DNA of 64,000 nucleotides from Lasioglossum baleicum (taxonomy: Eukaryota; Arthropoda; Insecta; Hymenoptera; Halictidae), in NCBI RefSeq assembly GCF_051020765.1, contig NW_027469596.1, forward strand, positions 28,427 through 92,426, read 5' to 3'. The position numbers and the translations under genes are program-made. A model generated the notes under the pieces. It had not been told where the DNA came from. It did not search any database and saw only the letters and a list, made by a program, of their open reading frames with translations. Shown piece by piece: positions 49,665 through 63,617 of the stretch. Numbering within the stretch: position 1 is the first letter of the stretch; each line of letters opens with the position of its first letter.

Positions 49665-52584
49665 CACCTATATTCTCGGCATGGGTATTGTGGAGTGGAA
49701 TCGTCGGAGAGTGATACGTATTGGTTTAGAGTCAAAATTTTAACGAAGGCGTTATCTTTCGGGAAGCTATCCCGCTTTATCGAGAGTATAATTTCGTGTT
49801 CAGGGAACCAAATTCATATACACCTAAGTGAGGAGCACCTTCGTTTCATGCACGATTTAGAAGATCGAGTGTCAAACCGCATGAGAACGTTGCCATCTTA
49901 TGTGAGAGGCAAACGCTATGGCAATAGCATCACATACCTTGTGGATCCCAAGATTAAACTAGATATTCCGGGAGTAAATGCGCTGTACATTCTTGGCCAG
50001 AGACACCACAATTCACGGTTTGAATATTAAAGCTGGCCGTCAAGCCGTTGTAGAACATTACCTATACGTGCTGGGTCAAAATCCATTCAGAATGGCCTAC
50101 CCTCCGAAAAACTTACCCACTGTATCGGGAGTATAACACCGTGTTCAGAGGCACAGACTAGTATACATTTACTGACGAGCACCATAATTTCGTGCCTGAA
50201 TTGGAAGTTCGAGGGTAAAACCATTCGAGAACTTTGCCATCTTCTGTGAGAGACGATCTGCTAAGTCAGTAGCTTCATCTATGCAGTTATTCGGAGATTC
50301 AAACCTGGTATTGCTGGAGTAAATTCTCTGGACATTATTGGCAATAGTCACATTATTTCACGGTTTGAATAGAAATGTAAAGCGTCAAACATTTGAGAGC
50401 ATTGCCAATTGGGATAAAGTCAATCACCTTGCCGATGGCACTACATTTGGAGAAGCAAACTCGCCATGTCGAAAGTATAACTTCGTGTTCAAAGAATGAA
50501 ATTTGTATTCATTTCTGTCACGAGCACCGTAACTACATGTACGAATTAGGAGATGGACGCAAAAACCGCTCGTCAACGTTGCCACCTTCTGAGAGACGAA
50601 CGGCTAAGTCAATGGCATCACCTATCCTGGGATTCGGAGAATCGAACCAGGTATTCCGGGTGTAAGTCGGCTGAAGGGTATTGGCAATAGACACCTTAAT
50701 TTGCGGTTTGAATGTTCAAGTAGAGCGTAAAGACGCCTGAGATCGGCACCAATTAGTATAAATTCAAGCGATTTACTGAAATCCATGCCATTAGAAAGAA
50801 AGCCCGCAGCATTGAGAGTATTATGTAGTGTCCAGAGATTCAAATTAATATACATTTTGGTGACAGGCACCTTCATTTGGTGTATGAATACGAAGGCCGA
50901 AAGTTACGCCATTCTAAAACGATACCACCTTCATTGGGGTCCCATAGCTAAGGCAATAGCTTCTCACCCGGCCTGTGTTTCCGAGTGTCAAACATGCCAT
51001 TGCGGGAGTAAATCCACCGAATGATATTGACAACAGACACCATTATTCACGGTACGAACATTAAAGTAGAGGGCTATCCTGTCGACGATAATTATCAATT
51101 GGTATAAATTCCCTCTCTTTCCGAGCCCCACATCTTCAGTGAACGTAACCAGCAGTATGGAGTGTATATATTCGTGTTCAGGGAAACATATTAGTATACA
51201 TATTAATGACGGTCGCCATATTAACATACATGAATATAAAAATCATGTGTAAATCCGTTCGAGAACGTTACCCCTCCCCCCCTTGAGATTCAAACGGCTA
51301 GGTCAATAGCTTCACATATCCTGTGATTCTGAGAGACGAATAAGGTAATCCGGGAGTAAATCTCCTGAGAACTATTGGCAATAGACGCCTTAAAACGCGG
51401 TTTAAATGTTAAAGCAGGCCCCAAAACACATGCAAATTGATACCAATTGGTACAAAGTCAAACGTCTTACCGAAGACCTCATCCCCGGGAAAACTGCCAG
51501 GCTGCATCGAGAGAGTGACTTCGTGTTCAGTGAAAGAAATTAGTCTTTATTCCAGTGATGGGCACCTTACCTTCATGTGTGAACTAAAAGACCGAGGGTC
51601 AAACCGTCCGACTACGATTCAATCTTCTGTTTGGGACGGACGGGCAGGTCAATAACTTCCCCCATCCTGTGATTCGGGAGGCAAACCAGGTGTTCCGGAA
51701 GTAAATCCGCTGAGCAGTATGGTAAATAGACAGTTTATCTCACCGTTCGAATATCAAAAGCAGGCCGTCAAGCTGTTGTAGAGCATGACGTATACGTGTA
51801 AGTTCAAACTTTTTACAGAATGCCTTCCCCTACGAAAAACTAACTCGCTGTACCACGAGCATAACACCGCGTTCAGAGGTACGAACTAGTATACATTTTA
51901 GTGACGAGAACCATTATTTCTTGTAAGAATTAGAAGATCGAGGGCTAAACCGATCGAGAACGTTGCAAACTTCTGCGAGAGACGAACAGCTAAGTCAATA
52001 GCATCACTTATCATGCGGTTCCGAGAGTCAAACAGGCACCCCGGGAGTGAATCCGCTGAACAGTTTTGCGAAAGGCACCATATCTCGCGCTATGTAGGTT
52101 AAAGTACATAGATTATCCATTGGAGATCATTAGCAATTTCAATAAGGTCTTCCTTCTTACCAAGCACCTTACTTTCCGAGAACCTACCCCGCTGCTCGGA
52201 ATGTGGAGCATAGTGTTCACGGATGCAGATTTATACACGTTTTGGCGGACGGAAGCCCTATATTCACATACCCATGGAAAAATCGAGTGTCAAACCGCTC
52301 GAGAATGTTGCCCCCTTCTCTCGTAGTCGAACGACTATGTCAATAGCTTCACCTATCCAGGCATTCGGAGAGCCAACCCAGGAATTCCTGGACTAATCCG
52401 CTGAAAAGTAATGGCAATAGACAGCTTATTTCTCGGTATGAATAATAATGCGGATCATCAATCCGTTGTAGACCTTTACCAATTCGTATAGATTCAATCA
52501 TTTTACGGAAGGCCTTTCCTTCCTAGAAGCTAACAAGCTCTATAGAGGGTGTGGCTTCGTGTTCAGAGAAGCAAGTTAGAATGA

Positions 52585-53053
52585 ATTTTAGTGGCGGGCA
52601 CCCTCAATTCCATGTGTGAATCCGAAGATCGAGGGTCAAACCGTTCGAGTACGTAACTACCTTCTTCTATGTCGAACAGCTAAGTCGATAGCTTCACCTA
52701 TACTGTTAATCCTATAGTCAAACCAGGTATTCCCGGAATCAATCCGCTGCATACTATTGGCAATGGACACATTAGTACACGGTTGGCATACAAAAGTAAA
52801 GAGCCTAACCCTTGTCGAACGATACCGATTAGTATTATGTCAATCATGCTACAGAAGATCTTACCCTCCGAGAACCTAACTCGCTGTATCGAGAGTATAA
52901 CTTCGCGTTCAGAGAAACAAATAAACAGAGATTTCAGTGACGGGCACATTAACATTAAGTATGAATGAGAGGATCGAGGGTCATACCGTTCTAGAGGGTC
53001 ACCGACTTCCATGGGAGACGAACGGATAAGTCAATAACTTCACCTATCCTGTG
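52585..53053 (+). repeat. Long-range duplicate, copy 2
   Basis: Partner of 46932-47400. Shares ACCCTCAATTC, ATACTGTTAAT, ACGGTTGGCATAC or ACGGTTGGCATGC, and TAACTTCGCGTTCAGAG, none of which is usual in the array. Confidence 0.8.
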
Positions 53054-54723
53054 ACTCTGAGAGTCTAATTAGGCAATCCGTGAGCAAATCCCCTGAACAG
53101 TATTGACAGTAGATACTTTAATACAAGGTTTGATTATTAAAGCAGACCGTCAAACCGATGACATTGTTACCAATTGCTACGAAGGCAACCGTCTTACCGA
53201 GGACCTTATCCCGCGAAAAACTACCCGCCCATATCGTGAGAATAACTTTGTGTTCTCGGAAGGAAGATAGTCACCATTTCAGTGACTAGTGCCGTAATTT
53301 AATATACGAATTAGAAGATCGAGCGTCACACCTCTCGAGAACGTTACCACCTTCTATGAAAGTTGAACGGCCAAGACAATAGGTTCACCTGTCCTGTGCT
53401 ACTGAGGGTCAAACGAGAAACACCGAGAGTTAATCCGCAAACCAGTATTACCAATACGCTTATTTCACAGTAACAATACTAACGTAAAACGTCAAACAGT
53501 TGTAGATAGTTACCTATTCGAACAGGGTCAAACGTTTTACCGTAGGCCTCACCATCCGCGAACCTCACACGCCTCACGAGGGTATAAATTCCTGTTCATA
53601 GAAAGATATTAGTATTCATTTCAGTGACGGGCACCTTCACTTAATGTATGGACTAGAAGGTCGGCGGTCAAGACGTGCGGTATCGTTACCATCTTCGGTG
53701 AGAGATGAACGGATAAGTGAATGGCATCACCTACCCAGAGATTCCAAGAGTCAAACCAGGTACCACGGAATTAAATACACTGTATAATACTGGCAATAGA
53801 CATCTTAATTCACGGTATGAATATTGGTGCATACTGTCATACTGTTGCAGAACGTTTGCAATAGTTATGGAGTCAAACAGTCTACCGAAAGCCTTCCCTT
53901 CCGAGAAGCTAACCCGCCGTAACTGGAGTATAACTTCGTCCTGAGAGAAACACATTTGTATACATTTTAATGATGGGCACCATAATGTCTAGTATGAATT
54001 ACAAAAACCAAGGGACAAACAGTTCGAGATTGTTACCATCGTCTTTGAGATTCGAACAGTCTAGTCAATAGCTTCATATATACTGTGGTTCCGAGATTAA
54101 AACCAGGCACTCCGGGATTAAATCCGCTGAAAAAGTATTAGCAATAGACATATTAATTCACGGTTCGAATATTAAAGTCGCACGTCAAATCTTTGTAGAA
54201 CGTTTCCTATTCGTACGGCGTTAAACTTTTTACAGAAGGCCATACGTTCCGAGAAGCCCAGCCCGCTACACCAAGTGTCTTGCTCAGTGTTCATGGAAGC
54301 AAATTAGTAGCATTTACTCCAGGAATACATGGATTGACTCTTTGAATATTGGAATAGGTCAAGCTATGGTCTTAGCCGTTCGTCTCCCACAGAATGTGGT
54401 AACGTTTAAAATCGCATTGACATTCGATGTTGATATTACTCACAAACATGTGGCGGTCGCTCTCTAAGAGGCCAACTAACATGTTTCCGTTCACATTAAG
54501 CAGGACACTCGCTACAGCAGGTTAGGTTCTCGGAAGGAATGGCATTCGGTGAATGAAATTACTTTTTGGGCATGTACTATGTTCTCCGTCAGTTTGACTC
54601 CTACATTAATACTCATACCGCGAATTGAAGTCTCCATTGGCCAATTCGGTGCAGCGGCGTTTACTCCGGGGATACCTGGTTTGACGCTCGGAATCACAGA
54701 ATACGTGAAGCTATTGACTTAAC

Positions 54724-54760
54724 CTGAAGGAAGAATCTGAATTCTTGAATCTGAAGGAAG
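54724..54760 (-). repeat. Local short repeat inside a unit
   Basis: CTGAAGGAAG occurs at 54724 and 54751, replacing the usual GCCGTTCGACTCTCAAAG. It looks like a small templated insertion. Confidence 0.6.
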
Positions 54761-57700
54761 GTGGTAACGTTCTCGAACGATTTAACACTCGATCATCTAA
54801 TTCATACTTGAAATTCAGCTGCCCGTCACTAAAATGAGTGCTAATTTGTTTCTCGAAACACGAAGTTATACTCTCGATACAGCGGGTTTGGTTCTCCGCT
54901 GGTAAGGTCTTCGGTAGGATGTTTGACTTCATAGGAATTTGTAACGTTCCTGAATCGGTCTGACGCTCCACTGTAATATCCTATCCGCCAACAAAATGTC
55001 CATTGCCAATATAATACGTCGGGTTTAGTCCCGATCAACCTGGCTTGACTATCAGAATCACAAGACCAGTGAATCTGTTCACATAGCTGTTCGACTCTCA
55101 AGGAAGGCGGAAACATTCACGGAGGGTTTGCCCTCAATATTCGTATATACGCATGTGAATAATGTGTCCGTCTTCTAGAATGTCTACTAATTTGATCATC
55201 TGAAAACTATGCAACGCAATTGCTGCAGCGGTTTGGGTTCTCGGAATGTAAGGTATTGGATAAACGGAATGTCTTAATTCCAATTGGCAATGTTCTCCGG
55301 CGGTTCCACATACAACCATAATATTCCGGAGGTGATTTAAGTTGTCTATTGCTAATACAGTTCAGTGGACTTAATCCCGGAGTACACTGATAGACTCTCG
55401 GAACCACAGGATAGATGATGCTATTGACTTAGATATGTGCGACTCTCAGAAGAGGTGATAACGTTCTGCAGGTGACTCTCGAACTTCTTATTCCGAATTG
55501 AAATTAAGGTACCCCAACATTACAATGGGTACTAATTTCATTCTCTCAGCTCGAGGTTATACTCTCGAAACGGCGGGTTATCTTCTCCGAAGGTTAGGCC
55601 ATCGGTAATGTGTTAGAATTTATACTAATTGACAATGCTCCCACACGCTTTGACGCACTACTTCTCTGTTCAAACCTTGAATTCAGGTATCTTGTGGCAA
55701 AAATGTTCAGCGGTTTTACTCCAATGACATCTGGTTTGACGCTGCGAATCACTGGATAGGTGAAGCTATTGTCCTAGCCGATCGACTCACAAAGAAGTGG
55801 GTAAAATTCTGAAACGGTTTGACTGTCGTTTTGATATTCATACATGAAAATTACATGTCCGACAGCTAATATGTGTAGTGATCTATTTCCCTGAACATTA
55901 AGCACGGCACTAGCTGAAGCATGTTATGTTCTCGTACAATACTGTATTCGGGGAAAGGAATGACTTTATACGAATTGGCAATGTTCTCCGACGGTTGGAC
56001 TCTATACTTCAATATTCATATAGTGAATAATGGTGTGTACTGCAAATCAGATCTGCGGCTTTTCACCAGGGGCACATTTTGTGACTCACGGTATCACAGG
56101 ATAGGTGAAGCTATTAACTAAGTTCTGTGCGACACACAATAATGGTCGTAACGTTCGTCAGCGGCTCGACACTTGATCATTATATTCATAGATAAAATTA
56201 GGGTGCCCCGCACTACAATGTGTACTAATCTGTATCTTGCACGAGGTTACTCTCTCGATGCAGCGAGCTACGCTCGTGAAAAGTAAGGTCTTCGGTAAAA
56301 CGTTTTACTGTATAGGAATTGAATGCGTAGTCGAACGGATTGTCTCCCTACTTTGATATTCATATCGTGAAGTGAAGCGCTTATTGCCAATACTGTTCAT
56401 CGAATATACTCACGGAATAACTTGCTTGGCTCTTCGAATTTGGCTCAGGATACGTGAAGATATTGCCTTAGCTATGTGACTCGCAACAAAGGAGTAAACG
56501 TCTTTGGAAGGTTTTACTATCGATTTTCCTATTCATACTGGGAATTAAGGTGCATGTCACTAAAATGTATACTTGATTCCTTCTCTGCACACGAACTAAT
56601 ACTCTCGATACAACGGGGTATTTTCTCCAAAGATAAGGACTTCGGTAAAAAGTTTGACAGTATACCAATATGTAACGTTCTACAACAGTGTGGCGTACTG
56701 TATAAATATGCAATACGCGAAATAAAGTATCTATTGCGATTACTGTACAGTGCATTTATTCACGAAATAACTAGTTTGACTTTCGGAATAACTGGATGTA
56801 TGAAGCTATAGACTTAGCCGTTCAAATCTCAAAGTATGTGGTATATTTCTCGAACGGTTTGACGATCCATCTCCATATTCATAATGAAATTATGGTCCCC
56901 GTCACAAAAATATTCACTAATTTCTTCCTCTGAACACGACATTATACTCTCGGCTCTGCATGGTACCGTCTCCGACGGTTGGGCTATCAGTAAGATGTTT
57001 GACTCTATACCAATAGCTAACGCTCCACAACGGCTTGTCTGGCTGAATCTACACTCACACCGTGAACTCAGGCGTCTATTGCCAATACTGTCCAGTGTTT
57101 TTACACCAGAAATACCTGGTATGACTATCAGAATAACAGGATCGGTGATGGAACTCACTTAGCGGTGCGACTCTCTAAGGTGGTGATAACGTTCTCGAAC
57201 GGTTTGACTCGCGAACTCCTTATTCATCGACGAGATTAAGGTATCCGTCGCTAAAGTGAATACAAATTTTCTTCCATAAGCAGGTAGTTATACCCTCGAT
57301 ACACCGGGTTTGAATCATGGAATGTATGGTGTCCGTGAAGTTGTTTGTCGTCAAACCAATTGGTAAAGTTCTCTTCCGGTTTGCAGCTCTACTTTCATAT
57401 TCATACCGCAAATTAAGGTTGTATATTGCCAATACTGTTCATCAGATTTTCTCTTGAAATACACGGCCTGACCCTGGATATCACAGGAATGGAGAAGCTA
57501 TAGACCTAGCCGCCCGACTCTCATGGCTGGTGATAACGTTCTGGAACGATTTGACACTTTATCCAGCAATTCATACATGGAAGTCAGTTGCACGACACTA
57601 AGATGTATAGTACTCTGCCTGCCTAAAGGCGATTATATTCACTCGATGCAGCGGGTTAGCTTCTCGGAAGTTAATGCCTTCGGTAGAATGCTTGACTCCA

Positions 57701-58100
57701 TACCAACAGGGAACGATGCACAACTGTGTGACAATGTGCTTTAACATTTAGACCGGGAAGTAGGTCTTTTAATGCCGCTACTGTACAGCCGATTTTCTCC
57801 CAGAGAACCCGGTTTGACTATCGGAATCACAGGATACGTGAATCACTTGTCTTAGGAGTTCGACACTCAAAGAGAGCGATAACGTTCCCGTAAGGTTTCG
57901 TCTCCCATATTCTAATTTATACATGAAGTTAAAGTGTTCGCCACTAAAATGAAGACTAATTTCTTCCTCAGGTCACGAAGTTATACTCTCGAATCAGCGA
58001 GTTTGCTCCTCCGTAGGTAAGTCCATCTGAAAGCTGTTTGACTTTATTTCAATTGGCAACGCTCTCAAACGGTTTGACGCAATTCTTTACTATTCAAACC

Positions 58101-58103
58101 GTG
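58101..58103 (-). other. Deletion scar of about 65 bp
   Basis: CAAACCGTGGTTTGACTCTC joins two normally separated segments at a shared GTG or GG. This is consistent with slippage at microhomology. Confidence 0.6.
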
Positions 58104-61100
58104 GTTTGACTCTCCGAATCATGGAATAGGTGAAGCGATAGGCTTAGCCGTTCGATTCTCACAGATGGTGGTAACGTTCTCGAACGGTTTGACGCTCGAT
58201 CTTGTAATTCATGCATGAAATTCTGGTACGCGTCACTAAACAGTATACTAGCTTGTACCTCTTGAGACGGTGCTATACTCTCGCTGCAACCTTTCAGTTT
58301 TTTCGGAGGGTAAGGCGTTCTGTAAAAAGTTTGACCCTACACGAATAAGTAATGTTCTACAACGGTTTGTCGGCCTGCTTTAATATTCAAACCGTGAATC
58401 GCGGTGTCTATGGCCATCTCTTTTCAGCATATTTCCCCCAGGAATACGTGGTTTGACCTTCGAAAGCACAGGTTAGGTGTAGCAATTGACGCAGCCGTTC
58501 GAACATCAGAGATTGCCGTAACGTTCTAGAACAGTGTGACCCTCGATTTCTAGTTCATTCGTGAAGTCAACGTGCCCGTCACTGAAATGAATACCAATTT
58601 CTTTCTCTGAACACGAACTAAAACACTCCATGAAACCGGTGATGTTCGCCGAACATATGGCCTGCCGTAATACGATTGAATTTATACCTATTGCTAAAGC
58701 TATCAAACGGTTTGACGCACTACTTTATTGCACAAATCGTGAAGTAAGGTGTTTATTTCCAATACTAATCAGCGGATTTATTCCCGTAATAGCTATTGCG
58801 CCTCCGCGAATCACAGGATAGGTGAAGCTATTGACTTAGCTGTTTGAATATAATAGAATGTGGTAACGGTCACGAACTGTTTTACCCACGATCTTCTAAT
58901 TCATACATGGAGGTATGGTGCTTGTCACTAAAGTGACTACTTATTTCGTTTTCTCTACACGACGTTATATTCTCGATACAGCGGATTAGCTTCACGGAAT
59001 GTAAGGCCTTCTGTAGAAAGTGTGACTCTATACCAGTAGGTATAGATCTAGAACGATATGATTCCGTTCTGTACCATTTACACTGTGAATTATAGTGTCT
59101 GTTGCCATTGCTATACAGCGGATAGACTCTCGGAATTCACGGTCTGACCCTCGGAGTAATAGGGGCGCTGAAGCTATTGACTCAACAGCACGGCTCGAAA
59201 ACTAGGTGCTAACAATCTTGCACAGCTTGACACTCAATTTGGCAATTCGTATGTGAAGCTGAGGTGTCCGTCTGCTGAAATGTCTACTCATTTGATTTAC
59301 GTGAACACTAAGATAGACACTCGTTGCAGCGGGGTAGGTTCTCGGAGGGTGCTGTTTTGCTTGGAAAGAATTACCTTATTTTGATTGATATTGCTGACCA
59401 GCGGTTTGACGCCATGTTTGAATTACACGATCCAGTGTCAAACCTTTCGAAAACGATACTACATTCCTTAAAATCGAACGGCTAAGACAGTAGCTTCACC
59501 TATCGTGTGATTCCGTGAGTCAAGCCAGGTATTCCGGGCGTAAATTACCTGAACAGTATTGGCAATAGACGCCTTAAATCACGATTTCCATATTAAAATA
59601 TTGCGTCGCACCGTTTGAGATCGTTAACTATTGAAATGGTGTCCTTCATTTTACCGAATAAGTTACCTTCATAGAACATTTCTCGCTGTAGCGTGAGTCA
59701 TGCTTCATGCCCACGGAAATAAATTAGTAGACATTTTAGCAGACGGACAGCTCGTCTTCGCGTTTGAATAGCAAAATCGAGAGTCGAACCGTTGGAGAAC
59801 GAACCAACCTTCATTGAAATTTCACATCTAAATCACTGTCTACACCTATCCTGTGATTGCGAGAGTCAGGCAACGTATTCTAGGAGTAAATGCGCTGAAC
59901 AATATTGACAATGGACACATTAATTTGCGGTTTGAATATTACAGTAGAGCGTCAAACCGTGTGAGAACGTTATAAATTGCTATAAAGTCAAAGGCACTAC
60001 CGACGGCCGTACCACTTGCGAAGCTCACAAAAATCTTCGAGGGTATAACTTCGTGTTCAGAGGATCATGTTGGTATTAATTTCAGTGACTGGCACCTTAT
60101 CTTCATGTATTAATTAGAATATCGATGGTTAAACTGTTCTGGAACGTTCACACCGTCTTTGAGAGTCGAAGGAACAAGACAATGGCTCCACCTATCATGC
60201 GATTCCGAGAATCAAAGTAGGCACTCCTGGAGTAAATCCGCTGAACATTATTAGTAATAGACACCGTAATTCACGGTTTGCATCTTAAATTGATGCGCCA
60301 ATTCGATTGAAAACATAGCGAAATGCTATAAAGTCAAACGTTTTACCGAAGACCTTACCCTCTGAAAAACTAACCCGCTGTATCTAGAATATAGCATTGT
60401 GTTCAGAGGGACGAGTTAGTATGACTTTTAGTGACAATCACCATGGTTACATGCTTGATTTAGAAGATTGAGGGTCAAACGCATCGGGAAGGTTAGCACG
60501 TTCATTCAAAGAGGAACGGCTAAGTCAATAGCAACACCTATCCTGCGACTCCGAGAGACGAACCAGATATTCTGGGAGAAAGTCCGCTGAAGAGTTCTGG
60601 CAATAGACACTTTAATTCGCCGTTTGAATTATTACGGTGGAGCGTAAAACTGTTTGAGAGTATACCAATTTGTATAAGGTCAAACGATGTGCCGAAGGCC
60701 TTAGCTTCCGCGAACCCTACCTGCCGCATTCAGAGAATAAGTCCGTGATCAGAGTAGACAATTAGTATTCATTTCTGTCACGGGCACGATAACTTCATGT
60801 ACGAATTAAATTTTCGGTAGTCAAACTTCTCGAAAACGTTGGCACCTTCTGTGAGAGACGCACGGCTAAGTCAATAGCTTCACCTATCCAGTATATCGGA
60901 GAGACAGACCAGGAATTCCGGGAGCCAAACCGCTGGACAGTATTGTTAACTGCCTACTTAATTGGCGGTTCGAATATTAATGTTGAGCTTAAAACCGTTG
61001 CAGAACATTACCTATTCGTATAGAATCAAACTTCTTACGGAAGACCATAACTCCCGAGTAGTCCATCACGCTGTTGGAAGTGCCTTGCTTAGTGTTCATG

Positions 61101-62566
61101 GCAAACATATAAGTTGACATATCTTAGGAGCGCAACTGAATTTCATCTATGAACAGAATTATCGAGAGTCATACCTTTCGAGAGCGATACCACCTTCTCT
61201 TTGAGTCGAACGGATAATTCAACAGCTTCACCTATCCTGCTATTCCGACAGGCAAACCAGGTATGCCGGGTGTCAGTCCGCTGCACACTATTGGTAATGG
61301 ACACCTTAATTCGAGGAATGAATATTAATGTAGAGTGTCAAACTGTTTGAATGCGTTACCAATTTGTATAAAGTCAAACGTGTTACCGAAGACTATACTC
61401 TACGAGAACCTATCCCGCTTCATAGAGAGTATAACTTCGTGTTCACAGAAGGAAATTAGTATTCATTTCAGTAACAGGTACCGTATCTTCATGTACTAAT
61501 TAGAAGATCGATTGTGAAACCGTTCGAGAACGTTAGCAACATCCTTGGGAGTCGAACGGCTATGTCAATAGCTTGACCTACCCTTTGATTCGGAGGGGCA
61601 ATCCAGGTTTTCCGGATGTGAATCCGCTCAACACTATGGGCAACAGACATCTTAATTCACGATTAGAGTATTAAAGCAGGCAGACAAGCCATTTTGGAAC
61701 ATTACCCATTTGGGTAGGATTAAATGTTTTAGAGAATGCCTTACGCTCAGAAAAACTGACCCCATGAATTCAGAGTATATCACCGCGCTCAGAGGTACGA
61801 ACTATTATTCAATTTAGTAACGAGCACCTTAATTTCGTGCAAGAATTAGAAGATCGAGGGACAAACCGATCGAGAAAGTTACCACCTTCTTTGAGATTCA
61901 AACGGCTAAGTCCATAACTTAATATATTCTGTGAATCAGAGAGTGGAACGAGATATTCCGGGAGTAAATGCGCTGTACAGTATTGGCAGTAGACAACTTA
62001 AATCGCGAATTGGAAATTAAAATGGAGCGTCACACTGTGTGAGAACGATACTTGTTGCTATAAAGTTAAACGTTTTACCAAAGACCATACCCTCGTAAAA
62101 ATTAACCCGCTGTATCAAGAGTATAACTTCGTGTTCAGATAAAGAAATTAGTATTCATTTCAGTGACGGGCAAATTAATGTGATGTATGAAATGGAAGAT
62201 CGAGGGTCAGCATGTTCGAGAACGTTGCCAACATTTTTGAGAATCGAACGTGTAGGTCAATAACTTCACTTATCCTGTGAGTCCGAGATCCACACGAGGT
62301 AATCCGAAGGTAAATACGTTGGCGAGTACAGGCAGCGGACATGTCATTTCACGGTTTGAATATTGAGGTACACAGTCCAACCTTTGTAGAACTTTGCCTA
62401 TTGGTATAATGACAAAAGTTTGACCAAAGTCCTTACCCTCCGAGTACCTAATCCTCGATATCGAGAGTATAACTACTAACCAGAGATACAAATTAGTATA
62501 CATTTTAATAACTGCCACCTTAACTTCACGTATGGGTTAGAAGATCAGTAGTCATACTCTTCGAGA

Positions 62567-62590
62567 ACAGGATAGCTTCACCTATCCTGT
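62567..62590. repeat. Perfect 9-bp inverted repeat, 6-bp loop
   Basis: ACAGGATAG, then CTTCAC, then CTATCCTGT. The right arm and loop are the normal unit (AGCTTCACCTATCCTGT). The left arm replaces the usual GAACGTTACC to GTCAAT segment, which is deleted here. Confidence 0.85.
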
Positions 62591-63612
62591 AATTCCTTGA
62601 GTCAACTCCGGTATTTAACGAGTAAATCCGTTGAACAGTTTTGGCAATTGACACCATAATTCACGGTCTGAACATTTATGTAGGGAGTCAATCACTTGGA
62701 GAACATTACCAATTCCAATAGACTCATGCCTCTTTTGAATACCTTACCTTCCGATATCCAATTCTTTTGTAGCGAGCGTCCTGCTTAATGTAAACAGAAA
62801 CAGATTAGTAGGCATTTTAGGGGACGGACAACACATGCTTGTGTACAAATATCAACATCGAGAGTCAAAGCGTTCGAGAACGTTACCACCATCATTGAGA
62901 TTCGTACGCCTATGTCAGTAGCTTCACATACCCTGCGATTCCGAAAGTCAAACCAGATATTGCGGAAGCGAAAATGCTGTACAGTATTGACAATAGACAC
63001 CTTCGTTCACGATTTGAATCTTAAGAAACTACATCACGCCGTTTGAGAAAGCTACTAATAGGTACAAAAGCCAAATGTTTTACCGAAGGTCTTACCTTGC
63101 GCGTACCTCTCCCGCGTCATCGATAGTGTAACTTTGTGTTCAGAGAAAGAAATTTGCAATCATTTTAGAGACGCGCGCCTTCATTTCTTGTATGGATTAA
63201 TAGATCGTGGGTCAAACCGATCGTGGACGGTACCACCATCTGTGAGAGACGAATGACTATGCAGTACCTTCACATATCCGGAGAATCCGAGAATAATAGC
63301 AGATGCGCCTGGAGTAAATCCGCTGATCGATATTGGCAACAGACACCTCAATTCACGGTATAAACACTAAAGTATTGTGTCAATCCGTCGGACAGCTATA
63401 CCAATTTATTAAAGTCATTCCTCTTACCGAATACCTAATCATCCGAGAAGCTAACTCACTGCATCGAGGGGGTAACATCGTGTTCAGCGGGGCAAATTAG
63501 TATTGGTTTTAGATCCAAGCACATTAATTTCAAGTATGAATTAGAAGATCGAGTACCAAACTGCTCGAGAATGTTGCCGCCTTCTGCGGGGGAAGAGCCG
63601 CTTAATCAATAT

Positions 63613-63617
63613 CTTCG
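63613..63617 (+). other. Deletion scar of about 60 bp
   Basis: AATCAATATCTTCGCTGTAC jumps from the GTCAATAGCTTC segment directly to CGCTGTACAGTATTGG, losing the CACCTATCC and AGGTATTCC parts. Confidence 0.6.

Larger units (their letters stand above)
40827..54311 (+). repeat. Satellite block 9, + orientation
   Basis: About thirty-nine units, the longest uniform block. A hybrid half-unit lies at 49497-49664. Segments 46932-47400 and 52585-53053 are close copies with no net length difference. Class-2 B halves recur (near 41020, 41350, 42390, 42740, 43090, 45510, 46540, 52200 and 54280); class-3 B halves lie near 50130 and 51880. The right boundary, after GCAAATTAGTAGCATTTACT, matches the one at 30730. 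Open frames up to 111 codons (49695-50030) carry no recognisable domain. Confidence 0.9.
54312..59411 (-). repeat. Satellite block 10, - orientation
   Basis: About fifteen units, rich in class-2 stretches (near 54450, 55150, 55850 and 59268), with a class-3 unit near 58210. A deletion of about 65 bp lies near 58102, and a small local rearrangement with CTGAAGGAAG twice lies at 54724-54760. The breakpoints at both ends have partners elsewhere in the window (30730 and 35846 on the left, 31700 on the right). Confidence 0.9.
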
